Below are positions 1 to 12,161 of a stretch of 64,000 bases of DNA, in pieces (the first letter of the stretch is position 1; each line of letters starts with the position of its first letter). Origin of the DNA: Puccinia triticina (taxonomy: Eukaryota > Basidiomycota > Pucciniomycetes > Pucciniales > Pucciniaceae); contig NC_070562.1 in NCBI RefSeq assembly GCF_026914185.1, positions 6,944,001 through 7,008,000 of the forward strand, in the 5' to 3' direction. The translations under genes were made by a program, and so were the position numbers. The notes under the pieces were generated by a model, which searched no databases, had not been told where the DNA came from, and saw only the letters and a program-made list of their open reading frames with translations.

Positions 1-229
1 GGCACCCTGAAGCCCCGGGTCATGATACTTTTTTTTCTTGCCAGTAAAATGACGTGGGTATCATCCCATTAGGTTTACACTTAGGGCATCAGTGGTGCCT
101 GTTGGAGTTGAGAGTCTGTACATCCGTAGTCCATCAGCCTATTGTCCTCTGCTAATATGCTTGAAAATCCAATAAATATACTTCTGTATAGCATACCTCC
201 TGCTCCGGACCAGTTAATAGGCTTTCAAT
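1..229. other. Left non-coding flank of the hAT transposase gene
   Basis: No gene is visible before the hAT start codon at 230. A GCCCCGGG word at about 12-18 matches the word that dominates 2759-2860 on the other side of the transposase gene. This may be the left subterminal region of the same hAT element, with its true end outside the window. That link is inferred from the shared word alone. Confidence 0.35.
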
Positions 230-2499
230 ATGAAGACTAAGAGAAAATTCCCTGCTTCAACTCCCCCTCCCCCTGATTTATCCAACACCAACGGTACTGT
301 TATTGAACTTAGTGACGAAGATCAAACCTTGGCGCAACCAGTCAAGCGAAGTTGGGTTTGGAATCACTTCCGAATGTCTGGCAACGGCGCCAAAGCTGTT
401 TGTCAAGTTGTCCGGAAAGGTGGGAAGATATTTGGTGCTCAATTGAAAAAAGATAAGAGTGGAAGCACCAAAACCTTCCACGGCCATCTCTTGCAAATCC
501 ACCAGCTCGCGGATCCTAAGCTCTTGAAAAAGACCAAGAAGTTTCCACATATTGATATGGAGAAATGGTCGAAGTCTGGCTCCTCCATACCCAAAGTGAG
601 TTGTTCATAATTTTACAGTGATAACAATTTAGGACCATTTCTGACTGGGGGACCATTTTGTAGGTGGAGCTTTATAATGAGTCATTGATGAATGGCATCC
701 TATACTTCCTAGCCAAGAGTGATCTCCCGTTTGCAACTGTTGAGCAAAAGTCTTTCCGTGCACTTCTTTGCCTGCTTAATGAAGAGGCCTCACCCCTGAT
801 CACCAATACCTGCCAAAGCGGACTTTCCACCCACCTCGACAGAGTTTTCCTCCAGTCGCAAGAGACAATCAAGCTGCAGTTTATTGCAAAGCAAGATCAT
901 ATTTCTTTTACAACCAACGCTTGGACCACCCCTAATGTCACCGCTATCATGGCGGTGACCGCTCATTACTTGGATTCAAACTTTGTGATGAAAGACTTGA
1001 CTTTGGCTGTCCCTCATATCCAAGGTGCAACATTTCATTTGTTGTTTATTTATCATTTCTATGGATCAAGAATTCACCCAAAGATTATCTTCTCTCCAGG
1101 AAATCATACCGGGAAGATGTTTGCTAAGGAATTCTATGAAGTACTTGCAAATTATGGGTTTATCAAGAAGATACACACCATTACTGCTGATAACGCCTTG
1201 ACAAACAATCAAATGGCTCAAGAAATCTCTCTTCAGATCAATTTGTTCAACCCTGCTACTCACCTTCTTGGGTGCATTGCACATGTTATCAACCTGGCTG
1301 CAAAAGCTGGAATCGCGGCCCTTGGATCTCTGGACAATCTTCAAGAAGGCAAAGAACTCTCCACCGCTGCAATGGGAGCCAAAACTCCCAACAATGCACC
1401 TGCTCAGCCAGCCACCCGAAACCAGATGGGCATCAATTTCATGACCACCGAACCCAATGGGGCCAACGTTGAGGCTGACTCAATCCTCAAGAGGATACAT
1501 GGATTAAGTACATATGTACGATTGTCACCTCTCCGCCGTGAACACTTTTCAAATGTCGTTAGCTTTACTCAGCCTGATCTTGCGGCCAAGAATATCACAT
1601 GTCTCAAAATCAATGTTTCAACCCGCTGGAATTTAACCTTCAACATGTTCCGCCGGGCCATTCAACTCAAGGAGTCATGCACTCATTATTGTCAGGCCCA
1701 AGCAGAGACTCGCCGCTTTCTTTTGACCTCGGAGGAGTGGAATCAGGCGAAAAATGTGATGGATCTCCTTGAACCTCTCAGCGAAGCAACTGAGCTGTTG
1801 TGCGGATCCACTTATCCAAACAGAGCCCTTCCAGTTTACATCACTCTGATGATACACCTTCACTCAGTCAGGCGAGGCCAATATGATCAAGCCCAACTCA
1901 TCAATCCTGCGGCCCAAATGATAGCAAAAATTGATGACTACCTCTGCGACGCACTCACTAAAACGGTCTACATATGTGCGATGATACTCGACCCCACATT
2001 CAAGCTCGCCTTCTGCAAGGCCCATGCAAACTTCATTGGTGATTGCTATTTGCTCTTGGTTGACGATATTGTTTCAACCTTCCGCACTGCTGCCCACGAT
2101 TTCAAGGATCAGATTGGGGAGACCAAGCCTGCTACCAACCAAAATACAAAGACCCCATCCAGAACAGCTGCCTCCAACTTCTTTGCAGCTGTGTTTTATC
2201 AACCACCCCCACCAACTGAGGGGATCGAAGCCGAGATCACCCAATACTTGAAAGAGGATGCTGAACTGCCGGGTAGCGAGATCCTTGCCTATTGGGCTGG
2301 CCAACAGAAGAGCTATCCCATCCTGTTGCAAATGGCACGGAAGTTCCTCTCGGTCCCGGAAACTAGCGCTGCTTCCGAGCGCGTATTCTTGAAAGGCCAA
2401 AGAGTCGTTTCCTGGCAACGATCCGCGCTCAAACCAAAAAGCGTTGAGCATCTCTTGTGTCTCAAGGTATGGTATCAAGCTTTTGATGGTCCCTTCTGA
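230..2499 (+). CDS. hAT-superfamily DNA transposase, apparently intact, three exons
   Basis: Cut-and-paste transposase of the hAT superfamily, acting on the ends of its own element in the nucleus. Exons proposed: 230-595, 664-1024 and 1100-2499, giving about 708 aa. The first intron (596-663) has GTGAGT and TTGTAG and joins in phase 0. The second (1025-1099, 75 nt) is a multiple of three, so the frame reads through it, but splicing it restores the family-like join IQG-NHTGKMF. Residues 50-100 resemble a degenerate BED zinc finger (one of the two expected Cys, then H-x5-H). The core shows TTNAW, TADNA, the CIAHVINLA helix and STRWN. The C-terminus (ARKFLSVPETSAASERVF) is the hAT dimerisation region. 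No premature stop is present, unlike the other transposase in the window, so this copy could be autonomous. Element termini were not located. Confidence 0.87.
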
Positions 2500-2758
2500 T
2501 TCCCTTTCCTTTGCTGTTAACTTCTACACCCGTTTCCTTGGGGCTCTAGCTTGTGCGTCTCAACTCTCCTATTCTCTCAGTCCGGGGTTCTTGCTTGCGC
2601 TCAACTTGTCGCGTTTTGTCTCTCTTGCTTGGTGTCTCATCTTTTCCCTCAAGCTACTAAAACCAACTTGTACATACATATGATGGCCACTGGAATGACA
2701 AAAAAACATAAAATCCTAAAAAAAGATGTCACATCCCTCCCCTTTGCAAAGAAAACAT

Positions 2759-2860
2759 ATGCCCCGGGGTTTGGGGCATTTCCAAGGCCAATCCCAATGC
2801 CCCGTGCCCCGAGGTATGAGCCCCGGGGCATGCACCGAGCCCCGGTTTTGGGTTACAGCC
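2759..2860. repeat. GCCCCGGGGC word module
   Basis: About 100 bp made almost entirely of GCCCC/GGGGC words in both orientations (GCCCCGGGG, TTTGGGGCAT, ATGCCCCG, GCCCCGGGGCATGC, GAGCCCCGG), ending in GGTTTTGGGTT. It lies 260 bp downstream of the hAT transposase stop. It could be the right subterminal transposase-binding region of that element, but no terminal inverted repeat or target duplication was seen here. Confidence 0.5.
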
Positions 2861-2901
2861 TTAGGTAAGGCCAGGGGCAAGTGTCTGCGTGTGAGCCACT
2901 G

Positions 2902-3444
2902 ACCGGTGTGGATGAGCTGGTGGGGGTAGCGGTGCATCAGGGGCTCAAGGATCGCGGCCAGCTCGCCGTTTAGCCTGAGGTCGACGGCAGCTTCAATGGC
3001 CGTGCACAGCTTAAGAAACCCACCACACTGGCCTGCCGCGTGCCACACCGGCGCCACCTTCAGCTTCTGGTTCCGGTCCAGCAGCCTGATAATCCCGTTG
3101 GCCGTGTGGTGTGTGACACATGGTGTGTCTGTTGCCCACCCCCACAAAAATTGCACAGAAGCTCTCTCCCAAGGGCCACCCAGATAAAGAGAGAACTCAA
3201 CCCACAGCTTCTCATCCTTCCCCTTCAGATCCTCGCATATGTCGTTGTACCGCCTGCCAAACAAATAAATGTTTGGCTTGTGGATCGCTGGCTGGGGAAG
3301 ACCAAAAATGGAGCCTGTGGCCAGCGAGGTCACCTTGAACGCCTTGCCAGCCATCACATGGTTACCCTCCATCAACCAGTTCTGCACCCAAACAACCAAA
3401 CACCCCATCTCCACTGGCAGCCAAAGATTAAATGTTGGGAACAC
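2902..3444 (-). pseudogene. Unassigned coding remnant between a word module and a Helitron end
   Basis: An open frame on the minus strand (Met at 3444, open further upstream towards 3500). The protein-like part runs from FPTFNLWLPVEMG through KAFKVTSLATGSIFGLP to LIHTGQWLT. At about 2902 it passes into the GCCCCGGGG module, where the frame continues to 2716 without looking like real protein. I do not recognise the family. The composition is normal for a globular protein with many Trp and Leu. It lies directly inside a Helitron 3' end, so it may be a host-gene fragment captured or truncated by an element. Confidence 0.35.
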
Positions 3445-3509
3445 AGAGCTGCTATTGGGATTGAAGTGGCCCGCGCAAGTTGAGGGAAGTGGGGGGCTTA
3501 CAGCCTGCG

Positions 3510-3534
3510 GCGGCGTAGCCGCTTTGGCCTCTAG
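3510..3534 (+). mobile_element. Helitron-type 3' terminus
   Basis: A perfect 5-bp stem hairpin (GCGGC-GTA-GCCGC, 3510-3522), eight bases (TTTGGCCT), then CTAG at 3531-3534 followed by T. This is the canonical Helitron 3' end: hairpin, about ten bases, CTRR, insertion before T. A near-identical terminus lies at 33882-33906. The 5' TC end was not identified and no Rep/helicase gene is visible, so this is probably a non-autonomous copy. Confidence 0.6.
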
Positions 3535-3549
3535 TTTTGCAATAATCGC

Positions 3550-4240
3550 AAGATGTACATGATTGCATGTTGCTGATCAATCAGTACAACTTGTCAAATT
3601 TTAAAAAAATTGTTCATAAACACCTTAACATGGGCTCTAAATTTTTATAGATTTCAATTGTGAACTTCCCTATTGTAAGATATGCTTAAAAGATAGAAAG
3701 AAATATGTATTATAAATAGAATCCTTGGTGCCTGAGCACAACCTCCTGCTCCCACAGCACCTCAAACATAAAACAATGATATTATTAACAAACACCCTTG
3801 GCGCCTGAACTAAGCCTTTGGCGCTTGTAGAAAAAGAACAGGAACTTCTAAAACCCTGTTGGTTGTCTTTCACTCATAAAATGGCACTTGAAAGAAAACT
3901 GATTACATTTCAAAATATGTCTGCACCCAAACCGTTAAAACATAGCATCACCCTCATCCCATGTGCACTTGATCAATCATTGACCCAGAGCTAATGTGAG
4001 TCATAGTTTCTTGTTGTTATCTTTCATTTTATTCACATCCTGGGTTAGGGTTAGGTTAGGGTAGCCAGCTTAGCTGGCCTAAAGTCTGCCTTTTTCTACT
4101 CTTTTATACATAAATTCATTTACATCTTTTTCATCTTAAGATTTATCTTTGTTTTGACTTCAGATTCTGTTTTAATATGTAATTTTAACCCTATGTAAAA
4201 CTTACCAATTCTTTTTAACCATACTCCTTCACAGATTTCT
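3550..4240. other. Gene-free AT-rich stretch with a short telomere-like tract
   Basis: No coding sequence is supported. At 4042-4061 there are imperfect TTAGGG units (GGGTTAGGGTTAGGTTAGGG), followed at about 4065-4079 by a 7-bp-arm palindrome (GCCAGCT-T-AGCTGGC). The tract is too short to be a telomere; it is either an interstitial telomeric insertion or chance. Confidence 0.5.
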
Positions 4241-4278
4241 TGAGTTGTGGTATGCATGCACAGTTGTGACGTGGAAGC

Positions 4279-5019
4279 TAGGGTTGTTGGCGCCACCTTT
4301 TCAAAAGGTGGGCGCTTAGGGGCGCCAGCTGAGTGCCCAAAGGATGGTGCCTTTGGCTGGTGTTGCCCCGGGGAGCTCGGCGCCGCCTAGTTTTAACTTT
4401 TTTTGAGTCACATCACATGATATTCAATTGTCACGTAAATAGGTTGTATTTCATTACATTTGGCAGATCGAGAAGGACAAAAAAAGATGATGAAGTGAAT
4501 TGAGATTCAAACCCAAAGATTGTTTGGGTCCCAGTTGCAATTGGCCAGGTTTTCTTGGATTGTCAAAATCAAAGATGGTGACCACAAAAGCATCATCTTG
4601 TGCAGCAACTACCTGCATTTTCTCTTCAGTAAAGACCTTGGATTCAAATCCATCTAATCTCATCTAATTCCGCCGGAGTGAGAAATGCATCATAGGTCTT
4701 CATATTTTCAAATTCAGAAACTGTTGTACCGTTCTTTTGACTCCTTTTTTTCTAGGTGCTAGTAATTAATTGCCATTCATGAGAAGTTGAATCTTAAGTT
4801 GGGCCATAATATTCAAGGCAATGGGCAACATTTGAATTCAAGATTTAGTTTTCATTGCACCCATGAAATAATTTCCCCAAGTTGTCACATTCCCACGGCA
4901 GGCCTGTTGCAACGTTCTCTCAAAAAGTAGGGTAAGTCAGGTGCGCGCCGACCCCCATTTTTGAGATTTTGGGGGGCACGCACCTTGGCGCGCCTCACCT
5001 CATGGAACCAACAACCCTA
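4279..5019. mobile_element. Non-autonomous hAT element (741 bp) with 8-bp target duplication
   Basis: The element begins TAGGGTTGTTGG and ends CCAACAACCCTA, a perfect 12-bp terminal inverted repeat of hAT type. It is flanked on both sides by GTGGAAGC (4271-4278 and 5020-5027), a perfect 8-bp duplication. The interrupted host sequence (the LTR-like repeat) rejoins cleanly if the element and one duplication are removed. No transposase is encoded. Both subterminal regions are rich in GGCGCC/GGCGCGCC-type words (about 4287-4390 and 4930-5000) around A/T runs. Transposase must come from elsewhere, possibly a relative of the 230-2499 gene. Confidence 0.88.
4287..4390. repeat. GGCGCC word module at the left end of the hAT element
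   Basis: Dense GGCGCC, GGGCGC, GGTGCC and GCGCC words in both orientations, with the hairpin ACCTTTT-C-AAAAGGT inside. It is the subterminal region of the hAT element at 4279-5019 and is mirrored by GGTGCGCGCC / GGCGCGCC words at 4930-5000 near the other end. Clustered short words here fit transposase-binding sites, which are known for the hAT superfamily. Binding itself is inferred. Confidence 0.5.
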
Positions 5020-5608
5020 GTGGAAGCGCTACCAGGCACACCAACCACTTGTACATATGTAATTATGTAAGAAAACTGTGAAAATTTGCAAATTCAGGAT
5101 CCCCCATGCATCAGGAGGATCCAAAGACTTCAGCGCACCAGAACCACACCCAGAGACACCCCAGGATCACTAACCAGAGGCCAATTCACTCCCAGTATCT
5201 CCACAGGATATTGACAGTAAGTATGCTCTTTCACTGACCTTTTTTATCTCAGAGTGAACTCTGTTGCTCTTGAATTCTCTCTACCTGTTTCTCTTTCTTC
5301 TTCAACCCTCAAAGATCAACCAGGTTATCCCTTGTTAAGACCTTAAAAGCCAGAGCAGAGTAGTAACCCTATTTCTGATTCCCACCACGTTTTCCTTGGT
5401 GGGAGTGGAGACTGTTGCTTTAGCACAGTTGGCAGCCTACTTTTCCGGGTAGAGCTTGGCCCATATTAAATAAAATCAAAGTTCTTTCCTCTTTCTCTCT
5501 CTCTTTCTCTTCCTCTCTACGGCTTGTATTTCTTTATCCCAAGATATTCAATCAGTGCCCACCCAAATTCCTTGTGTTCTGTTGTCACTTTAGAGACACA
5601 GGCTCACA

Positions 5609-6240
5609 GCCTGCTTGTATTGCATTAGACTGTCCTCCAGACTAAAATCTGGGCACTCCAGTATCATTTTCAATGACTTGGGGGAGCCTGTGTAATCAAA
5701 TGATCAAACAGTGAAAATGATGTCAGGATTTCTTTCCTCTTCTGTCTTCTTTTCTGCTCTCCTTCATCGCACAAATTGACTTCCTTTTCAGTTTATCTTT
5801 TCCATCACATTGTGTGAAATATTATTTTATTATTTTGCATTAATATTCTATTGATGCCCTTCCATTACAGAAATTGATGGAATGTTTGCCTCTTTTCCGT
5901 AATGTGTTGTCTTATCCATCTCATGGGAAGTGTCTTGCCCTGTTTCTCATCCATCTTTCTAGGCCTACTTTGGATAACTCTGGAGGCTCTCTAGTTTGTA
6001 CTCTTCTGTCTGGTTTGAAAGACAGCATCAAGGATTCAAGTCTGAGCACAACAAAATTCTTCCTTGACTGATTTACTCCGTGGTCCAATTCCAGACCCCC
6101 TCACTTTTTTTCTAAGTTTCTCAGAGCTAGAACTGAAAAGAATATGTATGTACATACTGTGTTCTAAGGGTGTTCGATGGGGCCTATGTATGTAGCCTGG
6201 CTGTGCCCTTGCTTGGCGCGTGTGTGATCGGGGGTACAAT
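5609..6240. other. Intergenic stretch, no gene supported
   Basis: AT-rich sequence between the LTR-like repeat and the RhoGEF gene. Only a short open frame (5874-6071) occurs, with no family resemblance. The part near 6100-6240 may hold promoter and 5' leader sequence for the RhoGEF gene, but no specific element was recognised. Confidence 0.4.
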
Positions 6241-6581
6241 GTATGCGTGGTGAGCCCGTGAGCGTGTGTCGGGGCCCCCGGTGTTCGAAGCTTCCCTTGA
6301 TTGCGAAAGTAGGAAAAGTTTTCATTTTATTTTCTTTCCATCCACTTAGCACAAAACATGGACACCCCACCCCAGCCAGCACCCGCCTTCAGACCCGCCC
6401 AGCCACGCCCGATCTCATCCTACCAGCCAGCCAGACAGCAGCCCCCCTCCCTCCAGGCACTCGCCCTTCTCCCACCGCTGCCCGCATCCACCAGTGCAAG
6501 CTGCCCGCCACCAACAACCCAGTCAACCCTCGTCGATGTCGTCGTCGAAGGCATGGGCGGCGGAAACGAGCCCGGCGAAGG

Positions 6582-9500
6582 ATGGCAGGTCCCTCCTGGT
6601 CAGTCCCCCATCTGCTCTCGATCCCAGCTGATCGGACAACTGAACCACACACACACGCAGAATTGGTCTTCTTCCTCAGATCCCTCGGCGAGCGGCTCGA
6701 CCCTTTCAGCCCCACCGACACAAGAGCCTCTGCCACCTCCGCACCCGCCGGCCCCACCAAATCACTCACCGCCGCACTCAACCATGTACGCCCATCCTCT
6801 GACTGACTACTAAACGGAATATCAAAACTAAACTGGCCCTCCTTATGACACATAGGCCACACTGAGACCCACAACAGACCAGCCAGCGATCGTCGCCCTC
6901 TTCACCGAACTCGTCGTCACCGAGCGCGCCTATCTCAAGCGGATCGCCGCCCTCAACCAATCCTACGCGATCCCACTCAAGACCTTCTCCAAATCATCCC
7001 AGACCAAGATCATCGACAAGTACGAAGCCACCTCCATGTTCGGCAAGATCGACGGCGTCGTCTCAGCCAACACATCCCTCCTCGACACCCTCGAAACCTG
7101 TCTGCAGATCATCGAACACCATTCTGGATCCGCACAATGGGCCGACATCCTCAGCAACCATCTCCCCAACATCTATCGCCCCTATCGCGACTATCTGGGT
7201 GCATACGACTCCATCAAGGAAACCGAACAGAAACTGCTCAAGAAATCCGAAGGCTTCCGCCAGTTCTGTGAACGTACCAAGGAGGCCATGTATGACGAGG
7301 GCATGGGCAGGGTCGGGCTGAGAGAGCTGCTGATGGAGCCTGTCCAAAGAATCACCCGGTACATCCTCATCTTTGAACGTGAGTAGCTAGCCCTTAGACT
7401 GTTTTTTATTTTATTTTTTACGATTGATCATGTTACTGATCTGGATGTGAAATGAGATATAGAAATGTTAAAGAAGATGTCCTCCAACGATCCCGCCAGA
7501 TCCGGCCTCTTGGCCTGCATAGCCACCTGTAACCAAATAGCAGTATGCGAACTGGACGACCATCTCATCAAGGCGGCCACCATGTGGGGACTCCATCGCT
7601 CCATCGACCATTTCCCAGCCATCCTCGTCAAGCCAGGCCGATACTTCATCGACTCCATCGACGTCCTCGACATCATCCCCGACACGCCCAGCCCGACGGT
7701 GCTCCACTGTACCCTCTTCCTCTTCAACGACACGATCGTGATCGCCAAGAAACCGGCGAACGGACAGCTCACGGGGAGAACCTTGGCAGGGTTGGATGAC
7801 ATGGACCGACTGGTGGCCGCCATGAAGAAGTCCAAGACGAACACCTCCTCTCTCAACTCGGTCGTCAGTGGCGGCACAGACTTCTTCTCCAAGTCGCTCG
7901 GCGGACACAGCAGCACCCCCACCAAGCTCAAGAAGGGCAGCATGCGGTTTAAAGGGTACGTTGATGTCCATGACGTCATCGTCGTCAACGAGCCCGGCCA
8001 GGTCGGCATCGGCCCGGCCACCGAGGTCGGCTTCGACCTCTACCTCCAACGGCCCCCACAGGACGTCTCCCCCCGCTGGTCCGATCGTCCCTTCCGCCAC
8101 TACGTCGTCTGTCCTCCCCCCACCCCGGCCCTCTCCGGACACGAGAAAAGCCTCTCCCTCTCCGCCCACCCTTCCTCCTCCGCCTCCTCCTCCAACCAAC
8201 CACCCTTCCCCACCAGCCACTCTCTCTCCCATAAATCTCACCCTAACCTGGGCTCCCAACAAGCCTATGCTGCCGCACTCGCCGAACGCGATCGGTTCCT
8301 CGACAACCTGAGGAAATCCCAGGCCCTCGTCAAGGCTGCCGACGATCGCTCAACTGTCATGCGCACTAAATTTATCCACGATAATGATCACAAGGCGGTG
8401 ATCGATAGCTTTTGGAACTTGTATGACAAAGAAACGTATTTGTATGAGCAGCGAAAAGTAAGCCCCCTATCTGTTACTACGATCACCATCAACAGGGTGT
8501 CTTTAACGCCCATTTCTTTCAGCATAGAGTGGTCCTTCAGCTCGTTGGTACCGATGCAGTCGATCCGCTCCAATTCGTCACCGAATCCACCGATCCCGCG
8601 CCCCCCCTGATGATCATCCGTGCCCACTTCAACGACCCCGACGATCCCGATTGTCGCGTACACGTCCGACGCAAACCGAATTACGTTTTTCCTTCGCTCA
8701 ACGCGTCGATCGATAAAGCTGAAGAAGATATTGTGGTTCAGACTGAATTTTTGAGCGGGCTGATCGTCCGGATTATTCAAGCGTACGGAATCGCGGACAT
8801 TCCTCGAGGCCATATTCCCTCGGCAACCTCCATGAGCCAACAACACTCGCAACAGCCGTATAATCCACCTGCTAATCCACCCTCACCCTCGCGGGGGTTC
8901 CGGACCAAGTCGGCGACGATTCTGCCGGAGAATGGGGTGAACAGTGCGTTGCCACACCGACTGTTTGGGACAAAGGAGGGTCTGTCGCGTACCAAATCGC
9001 TGCGGTCGGGGCATTCGAAAAGCATCTCGAACGGCGCGACGGCCAGTACGCCCGGTACACCCTCGGCTGCCCTGCGCGAGATCCAGCCCACGGCGACCCG
9101 CTCCCCGGGCGGGCCGGTGTGGTACCGCAACTCGCACAAGGGCGGCGGGATAGCCAGGGGCGAGGGCGGATTCACGAGCCGGTTGCAGGAGCAAGCCGAG
9201 CCTAACCCGGCCCTGTTGTACGACGACCTGCCACGCTTAAGGAAGGAAGGGGCCCCGCGGTCACCGAGCCCCGCTCGAAGCACGCTCAAGGGCAAGGGCC
9301 GTGCAGGCAGCGTCGTTGAGGGGGAGGAGGAGGAGGAGGAGGATCCCCGATGGGCAGGTGCAGAGAGCGAGTCCCAATGTAGCAGCGTCAGCGGCCTCAG
9401 CTCCTATGACGACGACGACCTTGAAGAGCAGGCCTTGACGCGCCCACTCGACCCCGGCTCTCGGCCACGCACGCTCGTCGGCCCCCGCCAACTCGTCCCT

Positions 9501-11113
9501 CCTCCGGACCGACACATCTCGGCCGTCACCATGCTCACACGGGCAAAGTCTGAGCCGCCCGGCAAAGACCCCAAAATCGCGACGCTCGGCCCCCGGCGGC
9601 TCCCCGAAACCGGCGCAGGCCTCCTTGGTGACAGCGATAGATTCGCGCGCGAGGGCGGTTCTAGAAACCCCTCTGGGTCGAGCCTGGGTAAGCGTAGCCG
9701 CTCCGTCGACCTCCACCCGCACGAGGACTCCGTCGATGCCGATTACCATCAGGACCTTCCGGGGCCGAAAAAAGTGCACAAAACAAGACCCCTCGTCGTC
9801 CGTAAACCTCCTCCCCCGTCTGCTGCTACTGCTACTGCTCCGGCTCCAACCGTCGCCACCGCCTCGGCTGCAAACGGTAAACTATCCTCCAACCGTCAGC
9901 ACGATCCCCTTGAAGAGGACGAGGAGGACACTCTCAGTTGCGTCGAGAACAACGCCGAGGTCGGGCCCTCTGCGGCCTCGACTGCTGCTCCGACTCTTGA
10001 GGGGGGCGGATCGGAGGAAGATCTCGGGACGAAAGAGCTGGTGCGTGTTCCCTTTGCCCTCGTCCACCACAACAGACATGTCTGCTGACGTTTTGAGAGA
10101 TGACAGTTCCATGAGGTCAAGGGCAAGATGCGGGCGATGAAGAGCCAGATCAAGAAGCTCAAGCTCGAGCTCGGGAAGATCGGCTCTGGTTCTGCGCCCG
10201 CCGCGCCCGAGCCCCACCCGTCCTCGTCGTCGATGGGGCCCTCGATCAGTACCGGTGGTGCTGAGAATGGTGGGCGGAGCGTGAACGGCAGCATTCCGCG
10301 GTCGCCGCGCAAGCTGCACGTATGTCTCTCTTTCTCTCTTACATATGCGTGTCTCTGCAGACGTGTTGATCCCCTAGTCCATGGACAGTTATCCGAGGTG
10401 GCGAGGTCCACCGACGCCTCCTCCGCTTTGCTCAAGCCTTCGCACCCCCATCTACATCGCAAGCCCTCCGCCGCGTCGGCCTCCTCCACGATGACGACGT
10501 CACCAGCCGGGCCCGCGTTGGCTATCGTCCACGACCTCGACAGGACGCTCGACAGTCTTGAGCGGAAGGTCCGGCTCGTCCAAAATGTGGAGAAAGAGCA
10601 CACGGGCGCACTGCGGACGCGCCACGCCACCGCGCTTGACCAAGTACATCCCCCACGTCCTCCCCTCTGCCTGCAAACCCCCCACTAACGTTGACACTCA
10701 CACACGCAGATGAAGAAAGAGCGCGACCGGGCCTCCAACATCCTCGCCCTGCAGACGAAAAGAGACGAGGCGGGCCAAGAGATCCTCGTGCGCCTGGAGA
10801 AAGAGAACGCGCATCTGTACGACGCGTTCAACGAGGAGCTCGACAAGATGTTCGCGGACATCCAGCTGCCCGACTCGCAGGCCGTCCCGCTGATCATCCA
10901 GGACCTGAAGGCCGTCGCGGCCGAGCGCTCCGCGCTTTCTACCGCCCTCGGGTACGTCCGTCCTCTTCTGTCTCTGTCACGGGTGCACGGGAACAGAAGC
11001 GTTGATTCTCGTCCCGGCGTGCGCTCTCCAGGGCCGCCCAGAGGTCGTTGCAGCTCGAGGCCGCAAAGGCCGAGTGTCTCGAAAACTTGCTCCGCCAGGC
11101 CGGCCTCCTCTAA
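6582..11113 (+). CDS. RhoGEF (Dbl-homology domain) protein, eight exons
   Basis: Guanine-nucleotide exchange factor for Rho/Cdc42-type GTPases, expected at the cell cortex in polarity and cytoskeleton control. Exons: 6582-6785, 6856-7378, 7463-8457, 8523-10040, 10107-10319, 10389-10643, 10710-10951 and 11032-11113. All junctions are GT-AG and in phase; total about 1343 aa. The DH domain starts after exon 2 begins (AIVALFTELVVTERAYLKRI) and continues through RELLMEPVQRITRYILIFEQ into exon 3. A PH-like strand pattern follows (TVLHCTLFLFNDTIVIAKKP). Residues after about 560 are low-complexity, Ser/Pro-rich, with an acidic tract; the last exons form coiled-coil helices. The start is the weak point: Met at 6582 is the first in-frame start that fits the splice, but an upstream short exon from ATG 6536 is possible. 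The exact Rho target cannot be read from sequence. Confidence 0.85.
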
Positions 11114-12161
11114 CCTCCTCTCTATCTCTCTATCTCTCTTTTGGGCTGCCCGACGCACATGTGTGTGTTTGTTTCTGCTCCAGGCTGCGCGCCGCTTGCG
11201 TGCATGTGTGTTTGTACTCGCTGTGTGTCCCGTCTGTGTGTATTTCGTCGTGTATTTCTTTGCAGGGGTCTGGAGCTTCCTTTTTTGTTGCTCACATGGA
11301 CAATCAACTGTTGTTGGTTTCGGTGACGCTCGCAGACCCTGATGGTCTTCTCTCGGGGGCCTCTCGGGGGGCTGGTTTTCGCCGCCGCTTGAGACTTGGC
11401 TCTTGGACCGGTTCCGTTACTCGCTCAAATTGAACCAGATCTGCAGCCTCTATTCGGATTGTTTTCACTCTGTTGTTGACCTTAGATATGCATATCCGCC
11501 CCCGATGAGCTCACAGCTGGTTGACAACCCTCATCGGACCAAGCGCCCTTCAGCTTCATCTCAGCATACCTATGTACCTCGTTCGGCTCGGATCGGCTCG
11601 GATCTCTCTTGTCGCGCACTGATCAAACAGAGCTCCAAGTCCTTTCCTGCCTTCAATCGGACCCCCAGCCTCGCACTTCATTTATCGAAGTCACAGACAG
11701 ACACATCGGACTCCGATGTTGTTTGGTGTCGCCTCCGATGGGCCAAGGGCTGTCACCGGACTGCCTCGCGCTTCGAGCGCCGGGGGAAGAAACCCTTTGG
11801 AATAATCTTCTTCCACAGCGTCGAGTGGGGTCAGTACGGCATGGGCTTATCGCAGTACTCTCCCTCTCGTATCATAATCAGTCTGGACTCTGGGCGATGC
11901 GAAGCGGCTTGTAATTGTCTCAGCCCACACCTCCCGATGCCCTCAACGCTTCGTCTTCGGCAATAGCTCAAATACTGGCTATATCCAGGCTTCCTCAAGA
12001 ATTAAAGTAAAATAGAGCAAGGAAACAAACACTAACAATAGTCGATTATATGTTGATACAAAACTTAGACGCCTAGCCAAGATTCTTCCCGCTTGAGATT
12101 AATTTATCGTACATATGATACAAGTAAGAGCAAAAATGACAGAAGATGATATACATATTGC
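11114..12161. other. Downstream region of the RhoGEF gene, no gene supported
   Basis: Contains short TCTCTA repeats (11118-11140) just after the stop and otherwise mixed sequence. Open frames here have no family resemblance and sit in compositionally ordinary DNA. Probably the RhoGEF 3' untranslated region plus the converging 3' end of the minus-strand gene at 12162. Confidence 0.4.

Larger units (their letters stand above)
4249..5608 (+). repeat. LTR-like repeat, copy 1, interrupted by a hAT element
   Basis: Homologous to the reverse complement of 45955-46709. Shared blocks include GTTGTGACGTGG near the start, CCACTTGTACAT, ACTGTGAAAATTT, AACCACACCC, GGATATTGACAGTAAGTAT and a pyrimidine tract. 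Both copies lose similarity just after GGCTCACA, here ending at 5608. That is what an LTR boundary should look like. The hAT element at 4279-5019 is inserted near its left end. No target duplication was found around either copy, so the left boundary is uncertain. Confidence 0.5.

Noticed and set aside
4042..4061. True telomere or subtelomere
   Set aside because: Only about three imperfect units, with ordinary sequence on both sides.
6243..6581. N-terminal extension of the RhoGEF from an ATG at 6243
   Set aside because: The frame is open but Arg/Pro-rich and not protein-like before about 6582; it overlaps the likely leader. Not excluded.
7468..8262. 264-aa Gly/Val-rich frame opposite the RhoGEF gene
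   Set aside because: A mirror frame of GC-rich coding exons; the RhoGEF strand has conserved DH blocks and consistent splice sites.
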